Below are positions 60,720-64,000 of a stretch of 64,000 nucleotides of DNA, one piece after another. A model generated the notes under the pieces. It was not told where the DNA came from. It ran no database searches and was given only the letters and a program-made list of their open reading frames with translations. The stretch comes from Ruminococcus albus AD2013 (lineage in GTDB: Bacteria > Bacillota > Clostridia > Oscillospirales > Ruminococcaceae), in the NCBI RefSeq assembly GCF_000526775.1, contig NZ_JAGS01000005.1, positions 62,001 to 126,000 on the forward strand. Reading direction: 5' to 3'. The first letter of the stretch is position 1; each line of letters starts with the position of its first letter. The position numbers and the translations under genes are program-made.

Positions 60720-60785
60720 TCTGATTTTATTATATACGAAAATTACTAAAAATAAAAAAAAGGATTTTTTTAAAATAATTTTTTA
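60720..60785 (-). promoter_or_regulatory. Promoter of the adhesin gene
   Basis: TTTTTTTATTTTTAGTAATT, then TTTTC-GTA-TATAAT on the minus strand. The same string lies upstream of the lipoprotein gene at 17012. Confidence 0.6.
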
Positions 60786-60788
60786 TGA

Positions 60789-60822
60789 TAAAAAAACAGA
60801 GGAGAAAAATCTCCTCTGTAAA
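60789..60822 (-). terminator. Terminator after 60828-61979
   Basis: ACAGAGGAGA / TCTCCTCTGT with T7 on the minus strand. Confidence 0.8.
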
Positions 60823-60827
60823 AAAAT

Positions 60828-61979
60828 TCAATCATGCTGACATATAAATACGTTGTCGTGTCCGGGACCATGATAGTAATAATTAAAGTGAATGTACTGT
60901 GTATAATTATCATTTTCGGTATAATGATGACAGTCTATACTTTCATCTATTTCCTCGTAAAAATGGTCTATTATTTCAATGAAATCTTCGTAATACCAAT
61001 CGATATTATTTTCATCAACACAAACTTCTCCACGATTATTTGTAAAAAAACTTGCGCTTCCAATACCAAATCCAAAGCTGCCTTTCCAATCAAGGCAATT
61101 TCCGTTCTCATCGAAAGAAACAAAATATTCGTTATTATCTTCGAACTTAATATTGGATAGATAGCCGTATTTATTATGAATGTGGTTCCAGCAGTCATCA
61201 CAAATTATCTGCCAATCTCTATCTGTCATGCATCCCATATCAAAGTTGAAGTAAGCAAGTTCTACATCACTAAGATCATTTACCCAACTGAGATAATAAT
61301 GGATATCATTTGCAAAGCCATCATAAGGCTTATTTGTATGAACCAGAGCTCCGCCTCTTAGTCTTGCATATTCTCTGGGGTCATATCCGTCTTCAGTAAG
61401 CTGAACAGGTTCAGGCTGAGGTGTAGGATCTGAAACAGTCTGGGGCTGGGGAGTGGTAGCAGGTTCAGGATTATAATTTACAACTGGCTGAGTATTATTG
61501 GAATTGCCTGTATTTCCGTTATTATTAGTGCTTCCTGAATTACTGTTATTTCCTCCTGAATTATTCTTCTGAGAAGTATTAGCATTACCGTTTCCGCCGG
61601 AGGAATTAGAATTTCCGGAAGACTTATTTGAGCTCTTAGAGCTTGACTTGGAAGAGGAATCAGACTTCTTGTTTGCAGCCTTAGAGGAGCTATTGTCCTT
61701 CTTAGAACTGCTTTCATTCTTGGAACTACTGTCTGTCTTGGAGCTGTCATCAGGCCTTGAAGAACTATTATCATCCATACGGGAAGAATCATCCTCGCAG
61801 GCAGAAGAAGAATCCATAGTATCTGTTACTACTTCATTCTCATCTTCCTTTTCTACAGCAGTAATTTCTGCAGAAGAATCGCTGATATTATCAGCATCCT
61901 TAACTTCAGTATTTCCGCAGGCGGTCATCATTATGATCATCGCACATGCTATCGCGCATATCATCTTATTAGTTTTCAT
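60828..61979 (-). CDS. Ser/Asn-rich lipoprotein (383 aa)
   Basis: Signal peptide MKTNKMICAIACAMIIMMTAC has a lipobox MTAC at residues 18-21. Residues 45-185 are low complexity (DSSSKTDSSSKNESSSKK, then NNNGNTGNSNN). The C-terminal 180 residues form a folded, aromatic domain (ARLRGGALVHTNKPYDGFAN, Trp and His rich) of unknown type. The long Ser/Asn linker suggests a surface display stalk. Similar linkers occur at 1-405 and 13289-15190. CGGAGGTAACAACT is the SD. Confidence 0.8.
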   Translation of the reverse strand: MKTNKMICAIACAMIIMMTACGNTEVKDADNISDSSAEITAVEKEDENEVVTDTMDSSSACEDDSSRMDDNSSSRPDDSSKTDSSSKNESSSKKDNSSSKAANKKSDSSSKSSSKSSNKSSGNSNSSGGNGNANTSQKNNSGGNNSNSGSTNNNGNTGNSNNTQPVVNYNPEPATTPQPQTVSDPTPQPEPVQLTEDGYDPREYARLRGGALVHTNKPYDGFANDIHYYLSWVNDLSDVELAYFNFDMGCMTDRDWQIICDDCWNHIHNKYGYLSNIKFEDNNEYFVSFDENGNCLDWKGSFGFGIGSASFFTNNRGEVCVDENNIDWYYEDFIEIIDHFYEEIDESIDCHHYTENDNYTQYIHFNYYYHGPGHDNVFICQHD

Positions 61980-62206
61980 AGTTGTTACCTCCGTATTTTT
62001 TATATAGTTGTTGTTTGGAATTATTTTCTGAATGGATGATTTTTTTCTTTTAAATCATTCAGAAAATTTTTGTTTCTATATATATTATATAATATTTTGA
62101 AGGATATAAAAAATTCTGTATAGTTAAAAAGTGTTTTTTCGATGAAATAAACTATATAAAAAAATTTTTTTTGCTTTTTTATATTATACCATACAGAAAA
62201 ATCTAA
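61980..62206. other. Promoter region and AT-rich spacer of the lipoprotein gene
   Basis: A TATAAT on the minus strand near 62086, with ACTATACAGAATTTTTTA upstream, is the likely promoter. TTCAGAAAAT/ATTTTCTGAA form a hairpin at 62023-62066 in the leader. No gene. Confidence 0.4.
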
Positions 62207-63798
62207 GTGAAGCCTCACACGACTAAAGTCGCGTGCTTCCAATAGTGTCCTAGCGGACACGCCCACTTTAGGTGGGCGGACTACGTTTCTACCATACAGC
62301 CTGAACTCAGAAAATTATGCTGTTTGAGCAATAATTTCCGCATTCAGGTTAACTAAAGTAGAGAACGTGCAGGTGCTTCTCTTACTGCATTGAGGTACTT
62401 TAGCCTCAATGAGCAACCTTGAATTCTCATCCAAGGATTTTAATATTTCACGTATAAAGTATCTTGCCCCGATATTATACGAAGCAGATAGATCACAGTT
62501 GTAGGTCTTGCCATTTTGAAATTTGCATAGCTCATAGGTATTGAAACCACCGAATTTACCACGAAGTACAAAACCACTGCCATCGTAGGCAAGGTGTGAC
62601 GTATTCCATGCACAGATATGGCTTACTCTCATACCCAGTCTGTGAACTTTATTCGTTACAATAGACTGTACTTCCTGACTGCGCCACAGCTTGAGCTTCT
62701 GCTTTTTAGAACCGCGGACCTTACCGTTCTTGTCTAAATGCTCAAATACAATAACATCTGCATTATAAAGAACGGCTATATCTACGATGCAGGCAGCAGT
62801 TTTAGTGGCAATGTCGTGATTGATTCCTTTGGCTTTTGCCCAAAGCCTTGGTGTTTTATAGTTACCATGCTGCTGAGCTTTTTTTATACGGTTAATGCTA
62901 TGCATCAGATGGTCTGTTTCTTTGGGAAGCTTACAAAAATGCCTTCCAAGAATAGTGCCATCTGAACGCATTACGGAAATCGTAGCGGCAGTGTTGATAC
63001 CAAGATCTACAGCAACAATGGTCTGTTCATACACAGATATATCTGCAAGTTTGACCTTTTCCTCGAACGGAAAGTCCAAAAACCACTCCTTGCCTCGTTT
63101 TTGAAGTGTTGGAGCGCATTGCTTGCGAAAACTGCAATGTCTGTATATATAATCCATATCTGACTTTTTAAGGTTTATTGTTATCCAATCCCATGTGTTT
63201 CGGATATAAACTTTGATCTGAGCAGTATAATCACCGGTCTGATTGTACATTACTGTACGATACATTGACGGAAATGTATATCCTGCTTTTGGGTTTGATG
63301 GTTCTCTGCCAACCTGATTTTTAATCCAGTTTGCGAGATTACTTTTGTAAGATGATACCTTGCCAATAGCATCGTTAATAGCACCACGACGCAGATAACT
63401 TGGCATCTTATAGAATTTGGCATCAAAATCATAAATTGGATTGGGATTATCTTTTGTAGCATGGATCAGTGTTTCAATATATGTGAGTCTATTCACATCT
63501 TTGAATGCAACTATGTTATCCCAATTATCAAGACATACTTTGATAAGGTAATCTACAGCATGTCTGTATACGATAACGGTATCTTTGAAAATGTTGTTGT
63601 AATGCTTGATCTTAACGCTGTAAGTCGTATATATCTGCATACTGCAGACTCCCTCCTTCTACTTGTTTTTTTTGAGAATTAATGTAATCTGTTACCTGTT
63701 TAAGACTTCTGTCGCTTACAGTTGCTACAAAATACGATGGTTTCCATATATATTTATTATAGTAGATTTTTTTAAGAATTTAAAATTTTATATACTTA
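62207..63798 (-). mobile_element. TnpB-only element, copy 3
   Basis: Same ends as copies 1 and 2: right end GTGAAGCCTCAC at 62207, left region to about 63798 with TATATACTTA. It lies outside the box/iteron area, so it moved independently. Confidence 0.8.
62315..63640 (-). CDS. tnpB: TnpB (RNA-guided nuclease family), copy 3
   Basis: 441 residues, the most diverged of the three (e.g. VCLDNWDNIVAFKDVNRLTY, IKNQVGREPSNPKAGYTFPS, NKVHRLGM), but RuvC motifs are unchanged. The upstream 15-codon peptide is METIVFCSNCKRQKS. The middle and 3' parts are almost identical to the other copies, suggesting gene conversion. Confidence 0.9.
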   Translation of the reverse strand: MQIYTTYSVKIKHYNNIFKDTVIVYRHAVDYLIKVCLDNWDNIVAFKDVNRLTYIETLIHATKDNPNPIYDFDAKFYKMPSYLRRGAINDAIGKVSSYKSNLANWIKNQVGREPSNPKAGYTFPSMYRTVMYNQTGDYTAQIKVYIRNTWDWITINLKKSDMDYIYRHCSFRKQCAPTLQKRGKEWFLDFPFEEKVKLADISVYEQTIVAVDLGINTAATISVMRSDGTILGRHFCKLPKETDHLMHSINRIKKAQQHGNYKTPRLWAKAKGINHDIATKTAACIVDIAVLYNADVIVFEHLDKNGKVRGSKKQKLKLWRSQEVQSIVTNKVHRLGMRVSHICAWNTSHLAYDGSGFVLRGKFGGFNTYELCKFQNGKTYNCDLSASYNIGARYFIREILKSLDENSRLLIEAKVPQCSKRSTCTFSTLVNLNAEIIAQTA

Positions 63799-63822
63799 GT
63801 CTCTCCTCATTAAGGCATAATT

Positions 63823-64000
63823 TCAAGAGCACCGCCGCAGGCCATATGACAGCTCGAAATTCAGCAAAAACTGAATAAGGCGCAAAAGCTTCGCCGCAAG
63901 ACGGTCGATGTTCATTGCAATGATGCTGAGAACGATCGATGCTTTTGTTGTATCTTCTCTATTTGTAAGCAGCAGACCCAGACCGAATTTGCGTTTCGCG
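63823..64000 (-). pseudogene. C-terminal end of a transposase, cut by window edge
   Basis: The minus strand reads AKRKFGLGLLLTNREDTTKA and then SIVLSIIAMNIDRLAAKLL, ending at TGA (63823-63825). It resembles the end of IS1182/IS4-type transposases (FGLxL...K...SIxLSIxxMNxxK). Its start lies outside the window, so whether it is intact cannot be judged. The TnpB element copy 3 ends about 25 nt downstream. Confidence 0.5.

Overview
The window looks like the replication, partition and accessory core of a large plasmid or chromid from a low-GC anaerobic Clostridia, most likely a Ruminococcus. This rests on a dockerin fragment (23.2-23.8 kb), a DUF4317-type protein, a ChW-repeat protein, Ser/Lys/Asp-rich secreted proteins, and a Rep_3 initiator next to iterons. 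The host call is inference; the plasmid nature follows from rep, iterons and parM/parR.

Layout. 0-8 kb: minus-strand hypothetical genes, many with their own promoter, a shared 5' leader, a strong SD and a terminator; also an orphan DNA methyltransferase, a PcfJ remnant and a DUF5710-helicase-nuclease fusion. 8.1-8.9 kb: tRNA-Gln, an HU gene and tRNA-Lys, with a 44-nt acceptor/T-arm mini-tRNA remnant. 9-13 kb: a C39-type peptidase truncated by an IS605-type element, and a CPBP protease. 13-18 kb: zinc-ribbon membrane protein, DUF4317 protein, lipoprotein. 18.2-19.4 kb: a candidate structured RNA whose promoter was split by an IS1595 element. 19.6-23.1 kb: parM, parR-like and AT-hook-like genes and a second candidate ncRNA. 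23-30 kb: dockerin fragment, IS1182 element, and a plus-strand GntR/ABC-exporter/LspA-like operon. 30-37.5 kb: ChW protein, small-gene operon, ECF sigma gene, MerR gene and an IS1595-related MITE.

37.7-44.3 kb is the replicon core: GyrA/ParC-like and GyrB/ParE-like subunits and a Rep_3 initiator. The GyrB-like and Rep genes are each out of frame by one extra A in a poly-A tract. 44.4-50.75 kb is a very large repeat region: two duplicated origin modules (hairpin, TGTGAT boxes, 22-bp iterons), then more than 5 kb in which about 85 iterons interleave with about 37 double boxes GTGWCAC-N2-GTGWCAC. The same double box recurs singly at transcription-unit boundaries across at least 34 kb.

50.8-64 kb: a membrane protein, a DHH phosphoesterase, three near-identical TnpB elements, a triplicated repeat unit carrying boxes and iterons, a thioester/SpaA adhesin with an LPLTA-type anchor, a Ser-rich lipoprotein and a transposase fragment at the edge.

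Read together, the replicon carries its own initiator, topoisomerase and actin-type partition genes, and a repeated site pair that probably organises copy number or segregation. The most novel-looking items are the interleaved array with its dispersed boxes, the shared leader element, the two ncRNA candidates and the helicase-nuclease fusion. All coordinates and counts were read by eye.
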